Translations under genes and position numbers: made by a program
Shown here: positions 52,707 through 53,690 of the stretch, piece by piece
Layout of the letters: every line of letters starts with the position of its first letter
Position numbering within the stretch: the stretch's first letter is position 1
Source: an uncultured Rhodospirillales bacterium
GTDB lineage: Bacteria; Pseudomonadota; Alphaproteobacteria; Acetobacterales; Acetobacteraceae
Direction: 5' to 3'
Length of the DNA: 53,690 bases
NCBI GenBank assembly: GCA_903924855.1
Contig: CAIYCW010000013.1
Span: 1 to 53,690 of the forward strand
The notes under the pieces: model-generated
The model's database searches: none
Told to the model about the DNA's origin: nothing
Seen by the model: the letters and a program-made list of their open reading frames with translations, nothing else

Positions 52707-53090
52707 ATGGCCGATCTGGCGAAACTGGTTGACGAACTCTCGGCTCTGACGGTGCTGGAAGCCGCTGAGCTGTCGAAGATGCTGGAAGAGAAGTGGGGCG
52801 TTTCCGCCGCCGCTCCGGTTGCCGTGGCCGGCGTTGCCGCCGCTGCCCCGGCTGCCGCTGCCGCCCCGGTGGAAGAGCAGACCGAATTCCAGATCATTCT
52901 TGCCGCCGCTGGCGACAAGAAGATCAACGTGATCAAGGAAGTGCGCGCGATCACGGGTCTTGGCCTGAAGGAAGCCAAGGACCTGGTCGAAGGCGCTCCG
53001 AAGGTCCTGAAGGAATCGGCCACGAAGGACGAGGCCGCCAAGATCAAGAAGCTGCTCGAAGAGAACGGCGCCACGGTCGAGGTGAAGTAA
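52707..53090 (+). CDS. rplL: Large ribosomal subunit protein L7/L12
   Basis: 127-aa stalk protein that recruits translation factors. It has the N-terminal dimer domain ([20 protein letters not shown]), an Ala/Pro hinge ([11 protein letters not shown]) and the C-terminal factor-binding domain ([30 protein letters not shown]). I chose ATG 52707 rather than 52701 because AAAGGA is then 8 nt upstream instead of 2. Confidence 0.97.
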   Translation: MADLAKLVDELSALTVLEAAELSKMLEEKWGVSAAAPVAVAGVAAAAPAAAAAPVEEQTEFQIILAAAGDKKINVIKEVRAITGLGLKEAKDLVEGAPKVLKESATKDEAAKIKKLLEENGATVEVK

Positions 53091-53123
53091 TCCACGCCGT
53101 GCATCCGCACGGTTTGGTGATTT

Positions 53124-53147
53124 CCCATCCGGCCCTGGCCGGATGGG
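53124..53147 (+). terminator. Attenuator or processing hairpin between rplL and rpoB
   Basis: CCCATCCGGCC (53124-53134) pairs perfectly with GGCCGGATGGG (53137-53147). No T-run follows, so full termination is unlikely. In E. coli the same gap has an attenuator and an RNase III site that lower rpoBC relative to rplL; a similar role is likely here. Confidence 0.6.
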
Positions 53148-53295
53148 GCGAGGGTTCGAGGGGCGGAAACCGGGTCGGTTTCCGTCCTCTCACGCGTTTC
53201 AGGTGGGTGTTATCCTGCCGGAACGACATATTTGGTAAGGGCCGTGGCGGTGATCCGTTCGGCCGGAAATTCGAACTGCGGGGATCAGGACAGGC

Positions 53296-53690
53296 ATGAA
53301 CGCGATTACGAAGTCCTTCACCGGCCAAAAGCGCATCCGCAAAAGCTTCGGGCGCATCCCGGAAGTGGCGGTGATGCCCAACCTGATCGACGTGCAGCGC
53401 TCCTCCTATGAGGCGTTCCTGCAGATGCACACGCCGCATGACAGCCGGACCAACACCGGCCTGCAGGAAGTGTTCAAGTCGGTCTTCCCGATTGATGACT
53501 TCGCCGGCCGTGGCCGTCTGGAATTCGTCTATTACGAGCTGGAAGAGCCGAAATACGACGTTGAGGAATGCATTCAGCGCGGCCTGAACTTCGCAGCACC
53601 CTTGAAGGTGATCCTGCGCCTGATCGTCTGGGACCTCGACGAGGACACCGGCGCGCGCTCGATCCGCGACATCAAGGAACAGCCGGTCTA
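53296..53690 (+). CDS. rpoB: RNA polymerase beta subunit, 5' part (runs off the window)
   Basis: The first 131 codons of RpoB. ATG 53296 has AGGA 6 nt upstream. The N-terminus [20 protein letters not shown] with [28 protein letters not shown] and [19 protein letters not shown] is the beta-1 lobe start of alphaproteobacterial RpoB. The gene is cut by the window end, not broken. Confidence 0.98.
   Translation, partial: MNAITKSFTGQKRIRKSFGRIPEVAVMPNLIDVQRSSYEAFLQMHTPHDSRTNTGLQEVFKSVFPIDDFAGRGRLEFVYYELEEPKYDVEECIQRGLNFAAPLKVILRLIVWDLDEDTGARSIRDIKEQPV

Overview
The window is a gene-dense, GC-rich chromosomal segment of an alphaproteobacterium. The gene content (PopZ/DUF2497 protein, TolC-Pcm pair, YfgM-BamB-Der operon, L11-L1-L10-L7/L12-RpoB cluster, a DUF1045 phosphonate gene) and codon use fit Rhodospirillales, most likely Acetobacteraceae. 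I cannot name a genus from sequence alone. No phage, insertion sequence, integrase or CRISPR array is visible.

Layout. 1-2.0 kb: an unrecognised minus-strand gene, tRNA-Met and an AT-rich gap followed by a small secreted hypothetical. 2.0-4.3 kb: a glycosyltransferase and lptF. 4.3-5.7 kb: an MFS transporter. 5.9-9.3 kb: the envelope/ribosome-assembly operon yfgM-bamB-der on the minus strand. 9.4-13.2 kb: a small lipoprotein, a VOC-fold protein, a class III CoA-transferase, a beta-lactamase-fold serine hydrolase and a PhnA-domain protein. 13.4-24.2 kb: a gamma-glutamyltransferase-like gene, then the carbon-phosphorus lyase locus. In that locus phnGHIJKLM plus a DUF1045 gene run on the minus strand. 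phnF and a second phnM run divergently, and phnN lies alone at the far end. 24.2-25.3 kb: tRNA-Asn, queE and tRNA-Leu. 25.4-31.1 kb: a hybrid histidine kinase, a PopZ-like protein, a TolC-family protein, Pcm and tRNA-Cys. 31.2-37.5 kb: a glutamate dehydrogenase, a VapBC-type toxin-antitoxin pair, an SDR oxidoreductase, a ParE/RelE-type pair and valS. 37.6-45.4 kb: two deacylase/peptidase-type metal enzymes divergent from a five-gene dipeptide-type ABC importer. 45.4-48.4 kb: two glycosyltransferases and a membrane-anchored SH3-like protein. 48.4-50.5 kb: eutBC. 50.6 kb to the end: rplK-rplA-rplJ-rplL and the start of rpoB.

How genes work together. The Phn proteins form the phosphonate-degrading C-P lyase route, controlled by PhnF through a palindrome in the phnG-phnF gap. 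No phosphonate importer (phnCDE) is present here. The ABC importer and the two divergent deacylases look like an uptake-and-hydrolysis unit for small peptides or N-acyl amino acids (inference).

Repeats are the most striking non-coding content. There are four T/A-tract compound hairpins, each just after the 3' end of a gene (der, ggt, queE, valS). There is one 81-bp palindrome with 27-bp perfect arms, with a decayed half copy near base 110. There are also two short REP-like hairpins. The window contains no obvious wholly new defence or biosynthetic system. The C-P lyase locus with two PhnM paralogues and the dispersed hairpin family are the most interesting items.
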